Source: Prevotella sp. (GTDB lineage Bacteria > Bacteroidota > Bacteroidia > Bacteroidales > Bacteroidaceae). Taken from it: a stretch of DNA of 64,000 bases. Both the position numbers and the translations under genes were made by a program. The DNA is taken from contig JAFZIY010000025.1 in NCBI GenBank assembly GCA_017554105.1, positions 1-64,000 of the forward strand, read 5' to 3'. A model generated the notes under the pieces. The model made no database searches. It was not told where the DNA came from and saw only the letters and a program-made list of their open reading frames with translations. Below are positions 18,701 to 26,480 of the stretch, piece after piece. The first letter of the stretch is position 1. The number at the start of each line of letters is the position of its first letter.

Positions 18701-19012
18701 GCCGTTTTGATAGAGTTCCGTTCCACAATTCAATGCTGTCTGACCTCCGAAGGCGAGCAGTATTCCGTCAGGTCGCTCTTTTTTGATGATTTCCGTTACG
18801 AAGTGAGTATTCACTGGCTGGAAATAAACCTTGTCGGCAATGCCCTCACTGGTTTGTATCGTTGCGATGTTTGGGTTAACGAGTACCGAACTGATACCTT
18901 CTTCCCTCAACGCCTTCAATGCCTGCGAGCCGGAGTAGTCGAACTCGCCTGCCTGTCCGATTTTCAGCGCGCCCGAGCCAAGCACGAGCACCTTCTTAAG
19001 TTTTTTATTCAT
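15707..19012 (-). CDS. carB: Carbamoyl-phosphate synthase large subunit, eukaryote-like (CAD/CPS I) type
   Basis: 1101 residues from the ATG at 19012; a GTG directly before it is less likely. It makes carbamoyl phosphate for pyrimidines and arginine from ammonia, bicarbonate and two ATP. Two homologous ATP-grasp halves (about 1-540 and 590-930) are followed by the allosteric MGS-like domain (about 940-1100). The N-terminal half resembles animal CAD/CPS I rather than E. coli CarB: [38 protein letters not shown] and [20 protein letters not shown]. The small-subunit gene carA is not in the window. A -7 box lies at 19112-19119 on this strand, about 95 bases upstream. Convergent with GH57. Confidence 0.96.
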   Translation of the reverse strand: [1101 protein letters not shown]

Positions 19013-19111
19013 CACTATATTATTGTTAAACGTTGTATATTCAGAGATTTCGTTCGCCTGTCAACAATCTCGTGATTGTACTTTATTTTCTCTTCTGTTC
19101 AAAATCGCCTG

Positions 19112-19119
19112 CAAAGTTA
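19112..19119 (-). promoter_or_regulatory. carB promoter -7 element
   Basis: TAACTTTG read on the minus strand, with no clear -33 partner. It predicts a leader of about 95 nt. The remainder of the 350-base gap (19120-19300) holds only a short imperfect direct repeat (ggtaagaggtatg twice near 19215-19250). Confidence 0.5.
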
Positions 19120-19305
19120 TAAAAAAATGATGAAATAGTGATGCAGTTTCGATGTTTTTTATGCACTTTTTTTTGTTAATGTATAAACATTCCTTATACT
19201 TGCGTATTTGAGAGGTAAGAGGTATGAGGTGTGTGGTAAGAGGTATGGGAAAGGGTGGGGTGTAACTCCAAACTCGGTGGGATGTATAAAAGTTTACAAT
19301 TGCTA

Positions 19306-19336
19306 TTGCACGATAAAAATAATTTTCTTATCTTTG
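19306..19336 (+). promoter_or_regulatory. Promoter of the iron alcohol dehydrogenase gene
   Basis: TTG at 19306-19308, 20 bases, TATCTTTG at 19329-19336; the start codon is 25 bases further on. Confidence 0.7.
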
Positions 19337-19361
19337 CAAAGTAATAAATGAAGAACGCGAC

Positions 19362-20543
19362 ATGAAAGATTTCAATTACTATTCGCCTACGCAGGTGGTG
19401 TTCGGCAAGCAGTCGGAGGAGGCTGTGGCTGATTTGGTGAAGAAATATGGTGGCACGAAGGTGCTGGTGCATTATGGTGGTGGAAGTGCCAAACGCAGCG
19501 GTTTACTGGATAAGATGCTACGCTTGCTCGACGAGGGTGGTGTTGCCCATGTGGAGCTTGGCGGCGTGGTGCCCAATCCTCTGCTCTCAATGGTGTATAG
19601 AGGCATTGACCTGTGCCGTGAGGAGGGGGTGGACTTCATCCTTGCCGTAGGTGGAGGTAGTGTGATTGACTCTTCAAAGGCTATTGCATACGGCGTGAAG
19701 TATGACGGCGACGTGTGGGACTTCTGGGACGGCAAGGGAGTACCCAAGGATGCTCTTCCTATAGGCTCGGTACTGACCATCCCTGCTGCGGGAAGTGAGT
19801 TGAGCGACAGTTGTGTTATCACCAAGGACGATGGCCTGCTGAAGCGTGGTGTGAATAGTGACCTCTGCCGTTGTCGTTTCGCTATAATGAATCCTGAGCG
19901 CACGTTCACTTTGCCTCCTTATCAGACGGCGGCTGGTGCGACGGATATTATGATGCACACCATGGAGCGCTATTTCTGCAATCATCAGGACATGACGCTT
20001 ACCGACGCCCTTGCCGAGGCATTGCTTCGTACCGTGAAGGACTGTGCCATAGACGTGCTGAGAGATCCCGAGGACTATCGTGCACGTGCCCAGATAATGT
20101 GGGCTGGAAGTCTCTCGCACAACAACCTCATGGAGTGTGGTCTGGAAAAGGACTTCGCCACTCATCGTCTCGAGCATGAACTGAGCGCACTCTTCGGAGC
20201 CACCCACGGAGCCGGCTTGGCTGCTCTCTGGCCCAGTTGGGCACGTTATATGTTGCCTCGCCATACCTCACGCTTCGTTCAGTTTGCCGTTAACGTAATG
20301 GGTGTAGAGAACGACTTCACCTCGCCGGAGCAGACGGCAGAGAAAGGTATCAGGGCGATGGAGCGTTTCTATAAGGAAATAGGAATGCCTATCAATATGC
20401 ATGAGTTGCTCGGCCGTGACATCACAGACGAGGAGATAGAGGAGATGTCCGACAGGTGCAGTCGTGGCGACACAATAACCGTAGGCACTCTCGAGCGTCT
20501 GGGACGAAAAGAAATGGTAGAGATATATAGAATGGCGAGATAG
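19362..20543 (+). CDS. Iron-containing alcohol dehydrogenase (YqhD/butanol dehydrogenase type)
   Basis: 393 residues, standard length for type III alcohol dehydrogenases. The N-terminal Rossmann half shows the NAD(P)-binding block AVGGGSVIDSSKAIA. The metal site is visible as Asp and His in GATDIMMHTME and the two His of RLEHELSALFGATHGAG. The opening FNYYSPTQVVFGK is characteristic of the YqhD/BdhA branch, which reduces short and medium aldehydes with NAD(P)H in the cytoplasm. It is a single gene with its own promoter and converges on the RDD gene 18 bases away. The physiological substrate cannot be told from sequence. Confidence 0.94.
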   Translation: MKDFNYYSPTQVVFGKQSEEAVADLVKKYGGTKVLVHYGGGSAKRSGLLDKMLRLLDEGGVAHVELGGVVPNPLLSMVYRGIDLCREEGVDFILAVGGGSVIDSSKAIAYGVKYDGDVWDFWDGKGVPKDALPIGSVLTIPAAGSELSDSCVITKDDGLLKRGVNSDLCRCRFAIMNPERTFTLPPYQTAAGATDIMMHTMERYFCNHQDMTLTDALAEALLRTVKDCAIDVLRDPEDYRARAQIMWAGSLSHNNLMECGLEKDFATHRLEHELSALFGATHGAGLAALWPSWARYMLPRHTSRFVQFAVNVMGVENDFTSPEQTAEKGIRAMERFYKEIGMPINMHELLGRDITDEEIEEMSDRCSRGDTITVGTLERLGRKEMVEIYRMAR

Positions 20544-20561
20544 GAAAAACTCCTAACTCAA

Positions 20562-21293
20562 TTACACTCCCTCCAAAGCATAATACTGGTAATCGTGCAA
20601 CACGGCTTGCAAGAATGTCTCGTCGCTCATGTTAATATGAGAGACTCCTAAGGTGTTGCGCACTTTGAGTGCAAGGCGTGAGATGCGCACCAGGCGTTGA
20701 CGCTCTTCCGACAAAAGGCAACGCTGGATGACATCTGCCTGTTTCAGCGTTAGGTCGGCGGCCTGTGGGAAAAACGGCTTATAGCCTTTAGATACATACC
20801 CAAACTCACTTAGCGACACTCGGTTGTGCACGTAGTTGTCGGTCTTAATCACCATCGTACCTGCCGCCATGTCACCAAGCCTCTGGCTGTTCTTTGAGAG
20901 AAGGATGAACACTATGCCGAGACATCCCATAGAAGGACCGTCGACGATGAACAGCAGCCATCGCATCACATAGTCGCCAAGCGTGGGCACTGAGCCGTCT
21001 TTCTTCACCACGCGCGTCTTCATTATCCGCTTTCCTAAACTCTGTCCGTTGAAGAACACCTCGCAGAGCAGGGGATAGGCGTATGTGGGCAGATATACAA
21101 TCATAACAAAGGCCAACCACACGAGACTATTGTCGAAGTTGGGCGAAATCTCTATCATCAGGTATGTTATACCCGTGAAATAGATTATGATGACAATGAG
21201 GTCTATTATCCATGCTGCTATTCGCGACACTATGCTTGCCGGCGACTGGCTGATGCGCACATACTGACCCGTTATGATGTTTGTTTGTGACAT
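20562..21293 (-). CDS. RDD family membrane protein
   Basis: 243 residues. The RDD domain fills the first two thirds, with about three hydrophobic segments (about 28-50, 58-80, 110-135) and the typical FNGQSLGKRIMKTRVV loop. The C-terminal 80 residues are soluble and rich in Leu and Arg. Function of RDD proteins is mostly unknown, with transport or ion exchange suggested for some. It is transcribed away from a six-gene membrane/MoxR operon and shares an interlocked promoter region with it. In other Bacteroidales RDD genes adjoin this operon, which suggests one functional unit (inference). Confidence 0.88.
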   Translation of the reverse strand: MSQTNIITGQYVRISQSPASIVSRIAAWIIDLIVIIIYFTGITYLMIEISPNFDNSLVWLAFVMIVYLPTYAYPLLCEVFFNGQSLGKRIMKTRVVKKDGSVPTLGDYVMRWLLFIVDGPSMGCLGIVFILLSKNSQRLGDMAAGTMVIKTDNYVHNRVSLSEFGYVSKGYKPFFPQAADLTLKQADVIQRCLLSEERQRLVRISRLALKVRNTLGVSHINMSDETFLQAVLHDYQYYALEGV

Positions 21294-21306
21294 TTTTCTT
21301 ATTTTG

Positions 21307-21340
21307 TTGCAAAAGTAATTCTTTTTTCTTAACTTTGCAA
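21307..21340. promoter_or_regulatory. Interlocked divergent promoters for the RDD gene and the SpoIIM-MoxR operon
   Basis: Plus strand: TTG at 21307-21309, 20 bases, TAACTTTG at 21330-21337. Minus strand: TTG complement at 21338-21340, 20 bases, TACTTTTG at 21310-21317. The -33 of each promoter directly abuts the -7 of the other, so both occupy the same 34 bases. Confidence 0.75.
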
Positions 21341-21368
21341 AGTTTTCGCGAAGTTCTCACACTTAAAA

Positions 21369-22388
21369 ATGAAAGAAGCATCATTCATAAAGAGCAACAT
21401 AGACAAGTGGCGCAAGACTGAGGAGATGGTCGCCGACCCTCTCTATTCCACGCCCGACGAGATGGCTGAGGCATATACCGAACTCACGGCTGACCTTGCC
21501 TTTGCCCAGACTCACTATCGGAAATCGAGAATCACCGTCTATCTCAACGACCTTGCCTCGGCTCTGCATAATACTATATATAGGAATAAGAAAGAGAAGT
21601 GGACCAGGATCTTCACTTACTGGACACACGAGGTTCCGCTTACCATGTATGATGCGCGCAAGGAGTTGCTTGCCTCGTTCCTCGTCTTTCTCTTCTTCTC
21701 CTTCGTAGGAGTATTATCGCAACTCAACGATCCTGATTTCTGCCGTCTTATTCTTGGTGACGCATACGTTGACATGACTCTCGAGAACATCGAGAACGGA
21801 GCCCCTATGGCGGTATATAACACCACCAGCGAGACGCCGATGTTCCTGATGATAACGCTCAATAATGTTATGGTGTCGTTTATGGCGTTCGTGGCGGGCA
21901 TCTTCGCATGTGTAGGCACGGGCTACCTACTGATGCAGAACGGTATCATGCTGGGTTCCTTCCAGGCATTCTTCTTCACCAAGGGACTCTTTGTGGAGTC
22001 GGCTCTTGCCATCTGGTTGCACGGCACGCTCGAGATATCGGCAATCATAATAAGTGGTGCGGCAGGCTTTGCGCTCGGTCGCGGCTGGCTGTTCCCAGGT
22101 ACATATAAAAGAGGTGTGGCGTTCCGAAGAGGTGCGCGCCGAGGGTTGAAGATTATCGTGGGCACTGTTCCCGTCTTCATTCTCGCCGCCTTCATCGAGG
22201 GATTCGTCACCCGTCATACGGAGATACCGGATGCTATAAGGGCGGGTATAATAATCTGCTCGTTGCTCTTTGTGATATTCTATTTCGTTGTGTGGCCGCG
22301 GATATTGGCAAAGAGGGCAGAAAAATTAGAAAATTATAGAATTAAGAGATTAAAAGATGACTCCGAGCATTTGCGGAGCATGATATAA
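21369..22388 (+). CDS. SpoIIM/DUF95-family membrane protein
   Basis: 339 residues. A soluble N-terminal part (about 1-95) is followed by five or six transmembrane segments (roughly 98-118, 155-190, 205-230, 255-275, 290-315). It matches the stage II sporulation protein M family, which non-sporulating bacteria carry beside RDD, MoxR and DUF58 genes. First gene of the operon, 31 bases after its -7 box. The next gene begins six bases after the stop. Specific function unknown; no sporulation role is implied in this group. Confidence 0.87.
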   Translation: MKEASFIKSNIDKWRKTEEMVADPLYSTPDEMAEAYTELTADLAFAQTHYRKSRITVYLNDLASALHNTIYRNKKEKWTRIFTYWTHEVPLTMYDARKELLASFLVFLFFSFVGVLSQLNDPDFCRLILGDAYVDMTLENIENGAPMAVYNTTSETPMFLMITLNNVMVSFMAFVAGIFACVGTGYLLMQNGIMLGSFQAFFFTKGLFVESALAIWLHGTLEISAIIISGAAGFALGRGWLFPGTYKRGVAFRRGARRGLKIIVGTVPVFILAAFIEGFVTRHTEIPDAIRAGIIICSLLFVIFYFVVWPRILAKRAEKLENYRIKRLKDDSEHLRSMI

Positions 22389-22394
22389 GGACAG

Positions 22395-23315
22395 TTGGAA
22401 GATATTGACAAGATACCGTTTTATAAGGAACGGAGCATTGGTGAGAGAATGACCGCCGCCATCGATTTCCTTCGTGGAAACTGGCCGGTGATGTTCAGGA
22501 CGGCAATATATATGTTGCTGCCCTTGAGCATTGTACAGTCGGTGGCCATGAACAGTTTCTTCGGCGACTACATGGGATTCACCCTGAACTTCGACTCTTA
22601 CGAGATGAATAGCGAGACCGAGTTCATAATCCGTATCGTTTCCAGTTACGGTATATTGATATTATGCTTCCTGCTCGGCTCCATCCTCCTGCAGTCGCTT
22701 GCGTTTACTATGCTTCAAGAGTATAACGAGCGCGAGGATGGTCTTGAGAACGTGACGTTTGGCATGATATGGCCGAGGATGTGGCATAACACCAAACGAG
22801 TGATGAAGTCAACGCTGGTGATGGTCGGCGCTACCATCGTCCTTATCGCCCTCTCGTTGATTAATCCCCTCGCCCTCATCCTGCTCATCCCCGGACTCGT
22901 GGCATTGTCCATTCCGATGCTGATGTTCCCCTGCATCTATTCCTTCGAGAATATAAACATGAAGAAAGCTGCCTCAAAAGCACTTCGTCTGGGCTTCGGC
23001 ACATGGGCGGGCTTGTTCGTCATCAACATGGTGTTCGGCTTCGTGATGAACATTGTGAGTCAGGCGCTGGCGTTGCCCTGGGGCATCTGTGCCGCCCTTG
23101 TTGCTATCTTCGGTGAAACGGAGGATGCTCCCCAATGGGCTGAGATTACCGTTCATGTCCTCGCTTTCCTGTTCGGTGTGATTATGATGTTTGCAACTTA
23201 TCTCACTTCGACGTTGCAACCGCTATCCACCGCCTATCACTATGCCCATGCCACCGAGCGCAAGGATAGTGTCACCATCGACTCTGACATAGAAAATTTT
23301 GAAAACCTGGAATAA
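22395..23315 (+). CDS. Multi-pass membrane protein of the SpoIIM-MoxR operon (TTG start)
   Basis: 306 residues, beginning at a TTG six bases after the previous stop and preceded by AAGGA. The next ATG, at codon 19, would remove a polar N-terminus (KIPFYKERSIGER) that looks like the normal cytoplasmic lead-in, so TTG is preferred. Around six hydrophobic segments alternate with short loops (about 33-53, 85-115, 145-190, 215-240, 260-285). I do not recognise a named domain beyond a general integral-membrane family found at this operon position in Bacteroidales. The tail IDSDIENFENLE is acidic. Confidence 0.8.
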   Translation: MEDIDKIPFYKERSIGERMTAAIDFLRGNWPVMFRTAIYMLLPLSIVQSVAMNSFFGDYMGFTLNFDSYEMNSETEFIIRIVSSYGILILCFLLGSILLQSLAFTMLQEYNEREDGLENVTFGMIWPRMWHNTKRVMKSTLVMVGATIVLIALSLINPLALILLIPGLVALSIPMLMFPCIYSFENINMKKAASKALRLGFGTWAGLFVINMVFGFVMNIVSQALALPWGICAALVAIFGETEDAPQWAEITVHVLAFLFGVIMMFATYLTSTLQPLSTAYHYAHATERKDSVTIDSDIENFENLE

Positions 23316-23318
23316 GAG

Positions 23319-23945
23319 ATGCAGACAGATACCCTGACATATAACGCCCAGCAGATTGCCGCCTGGCAGGAAAGCGGAGACTACGACTACAACCGTGAGT
23401 TGGTAGGCTCGCAGATGAATTTGCTGGAGTGGATTATGAGGCAGATAAACGAGTTCATCTCTAAGTTGTTCTCGGGCGTCTCGAGCGATACCAAGACCAC
23501 ATCATATATAATAGGTGGAGTCCTTATCTTCCTCTTTATAGTATGGGTGATATACAAGATAAAGCCCAGCCTCTTCCGTCGTGAGGAGAAGTCGGCTCTG
23601 GATTACAAGGAGTTGGAGGACACCATCTACGGCATCGACTTTGACCGTCAGATAGGTGAGGCAAAGGACCGCCGCGACTGGTTCGAGGCCGTCAGGCTGA
23701 TATACCTCGACACTCTCAGACTTCTCTCTGACAGGGGGAAGATAGAGTGGCAACTATGGAAGACACCTATTCAATATACCTACGAGATGCCCGACGAGGC
23801 CCTGCGTAAGATGACTCAGCAGTTCGTACGCGTGAGATACGGCAACTACGAGGCAAGCGAGGACAGCGTCGTGGAGATGGAGGAGTGGCAGAATGCGCTC
23901 AAGAAAACGGTAGGTGACGTAGAGGAAGGAGGCGCACATGAATAA
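23319..23945 (+). CDS. DUF4129 domain membrane protein
   Basis: 208 residues with a single transmembrane segment at about 64-83 (IIGGVLIFLFIVWVIYKI) and a soluble C-terminal helical domain with the DUF4129-type pattern (RRDWFEAVRLIYLDTLRLL, then WQLWKTPIQYTYEM and a final WQNALKK). DUF4129 occurs in operons with MoxR, DUF58 and transglutaminase-like genes. It starts three bases after the previous stop and overlaps the next gene by eight, indicating tight co-translation. Function unknown. Confidence 0.83.
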   Translation: MQTDTLTYNAQQIAAWQESGDYDYNRELVGSQMNLLEWIMRQINEFISKLFSGVSSDTKTTSYIIGGVLIFLFIVWVIYKIKPSLFRREEKSALDYKELEDTIYGIDFDRQIGEAKDRRDWFEAVRLIYLDTLRLLSDRGKIEWQLWKTPIQYTYEMPDEALRKMTQQFVRVRYGNYEASEDSVVEMEEWQNALKKTVGDVEEGGAHE

Positions 23946-25338
23946 CAGTAAGATATTTGTTTTCGTGATTGCGGTGCTCCTCATCGTGGCAGTGCTAATT
24001 GAACTCTCCGTGCCGAAGCGTTTCATCTGGGAACCCACGTTCAATCCCAACAGCAAGGAACCGTTCGGAAGCATACTCTTCGACAGCCTTGCTAAGTCAA
24101 GCATGAAGAAAGGCTACACGGTGAAGCACACCACCTTCTATCAGTTGCTCAAGGACAGCGTGAAGACTCCGAGAAGCATCATCGACATACATTCGACATA
24201 CAAGTATGAGGGTCTGGAACTGAAGTCGATGCTCGACTTCGTGTCAAAGGGCAATAAGGTGCTTATATGTAGCGACAAGTTCACCTCAGAGTTCTCGGAC
24301 ACTCTGCAGTTCCTGTACGAGAGTGCCTATTTCAGTATCAGTTCCCTGAAGCGTGCCGCCTCGAAAGGCTTGTTCCGTAGCAATAGTTATATAATATGGG
24401 AGCAGGACAACCTCTATCCCAAGCATGTTTACAAGACTTACTCTGATTTCTGTGAGTCCTATTTCAGGCTTGATAAGGACACTATATATGAGTACGAGCC
24501 AGATGATGTGGTAGAGGATACCGTATATGAGAGGAAGGAAGTCGCGGAAAGCGAGCCGGCAGAGGAAGAGAGGGAACCTGCAGTCAGAGACGTCCGCCTG
24601 AAGAAGTTCACCGTCAACGAGACAAGCCACGAGTGGACTCCCTATGCATACACTGACAGGAAATACGACGGAGGGGAATACAACAAGAAATATCCTTTGG
24701 TGCTGCGCCGTAAATGGGGCAGGGGAGAGATAGTGCTATGCTCTACGCCGTTGCTATTGACCAATTACGGTATAATGGATGGCGAGAATGTGTCGTATGT
24801 CTATCGCGTGCTGAACATGGTTAGCGACTATCCCGCGATGCGTATGGTTGACATACCGCCCGCAGAGGAACATATCAGCCAGTCGCCGATGAGGTACTTC
24901 GTGGCCACTCCGCCGTTGCGCTGGGCCTTGTATCTGTCGTTGCTGACGTTGCTCCTCTTCATGATATTCACCGCAAGGCGCCGACAGAGGGCAATACCCG
25001 TGGTGAAGAAGCCCGAGAACCATCAACTGGAGTTCACGAAACTCATAGGAACACTCTACTATCAGGACGGGGCGCACGGCGACCTGGTAAGGAAGAAATA
25101 CACCTATTTCACCGAGTACCTGCGCCGTGAAGTGCAGATAGACGTCGACGATGAGGCGGAGGACGACGAGAACTTCAGCATGCTCGCAAAGCATACAGGC
25201 TTGGATGAGAAAGATATAAAGCATCGAATCAGGGCAACGCGGAATGCCTGTCGTAACGGGATGAGCATGACGGTTGAGGAGATGACGATGTACATCGACT
25301 ACATGAACGAGATAATCAGAGGCATAGGAGGAAGATAG
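23938..25338 (+). CDS. DUF4350 domain membrane protein
   Basis: 466 residues. An N-terminal membrane anchor (about 5-24) is followed by a large extracytoplasmic domain that includes the DUF4350 fold, a second membrane segment near 329-347 (WALYLSLLTLLLFMIF) and a cytoplasmic tail rich in charged residues. The first soluble part has a GATase-like look (KSMLDFVSKGNKVLICSDKF). It overlaps DUF4129 by eight bases; the MoxR ATPase follows after a 39-base gap. Known only as a partner in MoxR operons. Confidence 0.82.
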   Translation: MNNSKIFVFVIAVLLIVAVLIELSVPKRFIWEPTFNPNSKEPFGSILFDSLAKSSMKKGYTVKHTTFYQLLKDSVKTPRSIIDIHSTYKYEGLELKSMLDFVSKGNKVLICSDKFTSEFSDTLQFLYESAYFSISSLKRAASKGLFRSNSYIIWEQDNLYPKHVYKTYSDFCESYFRLDKDTIYEYEPDDVVEDTVYERKEVAESEPAEEEREPAVRDVRLKKFTVNETSHEWTPYAYTDRKYDGGEYNKKYPLVLRRKWGRGEIVLCSTPLLLTNYGIMDGENVSYVYRVLNMVSDYPAMRMVDIPPAEEHISQSPMRYFVATPPLRWALYLSLLTLLLFMIFTARRRQRAIPVVKKPENHQLEFTKLIGTLYYQDGAHGDLVRKKYTYFTEYLRREVQIDVDDEAEDDENFSMLAKHTGLDEKDIKHRIRATRNACRNGMSMTVEEMTMYIDYMNEIIRGIGGR

Positions 25339-25377
25339 CCCCTGCCTCACACACATATAAAAATCACAAACTGATAT

Positions 25378-26346
25378 ATGGAAGAGCAAAAAAGAATGGA
25401 CCTGACTGTTTTTTCGGAGAAGATACAGCAGTTAAGAGAGCAGATTAGGAAGGTGATTATCGGGCAGCACCAGGCTGTCGACCTGATACTCACCGCCGTA
25501 TTGGCCAATGGCCATGTGTTAATAGAGGGAGTGCCGGGAGTAGCAAAGACACTCACTGCACGACTGGTGGCGCGACTCGTGAATGCGGGATTCAGCCGCA
25601 TACAGTTCACTCCCGACCTCATGCCGAGCGACGTGCTCGGAACAACGGTGTTCAACATGAAGGACTCCGAGTTCCACTTCCACGAGGGACCAATCTTCTC
25701 GGACATCATTCTCGTCGATGAGATAAACCGTGCACCTGCAAAGACACAGGCGGCACTCTTCGAGGTGATGGAGGAGAAGCAGGTGAGCATCGACGGCACG
25801 ACGTATAAGATGGACGACCTGTTCACCATCATCGCCACCCAGAACCCTGTGGAGCAGGAGGGTACGTATAAGTTGCCCGAGGCACAACTCGACCGTTTCC
25901 TGATGAAGATAACAATGGGCTATCCTTCGGTGACCGAGGAGGAGCAGATATTGCAGTTGCATCAGGGGAACCTCGACTTCGTGAAGTTGAGCGATGTGGA
26001 GCCTGTCATTTCCAAGGAGGAACTCATAATGCTGCGCCGCAACATCAATAGCGTGTATATCGACCCGACGCTCGTCAACTATATCGTGAACATCGTACAG
26101 CAGACGCGTACAAGCAAGCGCGTGCTCCTGGGAGCCTCGCCACGTGCCTCTGTAGCCATGATGCAGGCATCGAAGGCCTATGCCGTGCTTCAGGGCCGCG
26201 ACTTCGTCATACCCGAGGATGTGCGCTTCGTGACGCCAAGTATCCTCCAGCACCGTATGATAATCACCGCTGAGGCCGAGATGGAGGGCTTCACCCCTCT
26301 GAAGGTCACCCAACGCCTTATCGACAAGGTGGAAGTGCCGAAGTAA
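25378..26346 (+). CDS. MoxR family AAA+ ATPase
   Basis: 322 residues. Walker A is GVPGVAKT (about 46-53) and Walker B is ILVDEINRAP (about 112-121); the ATQNPVEQEGTY sensor region and the C-terminal lid domain are present. MoxR ATPases act as chaperones that insert cofactors or assemble complexes, usually with a VWA or DUF58 partner encoded next to them, as here. Cytoplasmic. The operon order SpoIIM, membrane protein, DUF4129, DUF4350, MoxR, DUF58 suggests the ATPase drives an envelope complex built from these membrane proteins (inference). Confidence 0.95.
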   Translation: MEEQKRMDLTVFSEKIQQLREQIRKVIIGQHQAVDLILTAVLANGHVLIEGVPGVAKTLTARLVARLVNAGFSRIQFTPDLMPSDVLGTTVFNMKDSEFHFHEGPIFSDIILVDEINRAPAKTQAALFEVMEEKQVSIDGTTYKMDDLFTIIATQNPVEQEGTYKLPEAQLDRFLMKITMGYPSVTEEEQILQLHQGNLDFVKLSDVEPVISKEELIMLRRNINSVYIDPTLVNYIVNIVQQTRTSKRVLLGASPRASVAMMQASKAYAVLQGRDFVIPEDVRFVTPSILQHRMIITAEAEMEGFTPLKVTQRLIDKVEVPK

Positions 26347-26480
26347 TTACGAATTTGGAATGAAGAATTACGAGTGGTCGCCTAGGCGATTACCAATGAA
26401 GAATTCAAAATTGATTAATTCCTAATCGCAGTGAAGCGAGAATAACTCAAAATTCGTAATTCATAATTTGTAACTAGAAT
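26347..26480. repeat. AT-rich inverted repeat between MoxR and DUF58
   Basis: The 134-base gap is filled by related gaattacgaatt/aattcgtaattcat words in both orientations, with a short perfect palindrome cgcctaggcg inside. It contains no terminator T-run and no -7 box, so it may only interrupt, not end, the transcript. Similar words occur at 15590-15612. Confidence 0.6.
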
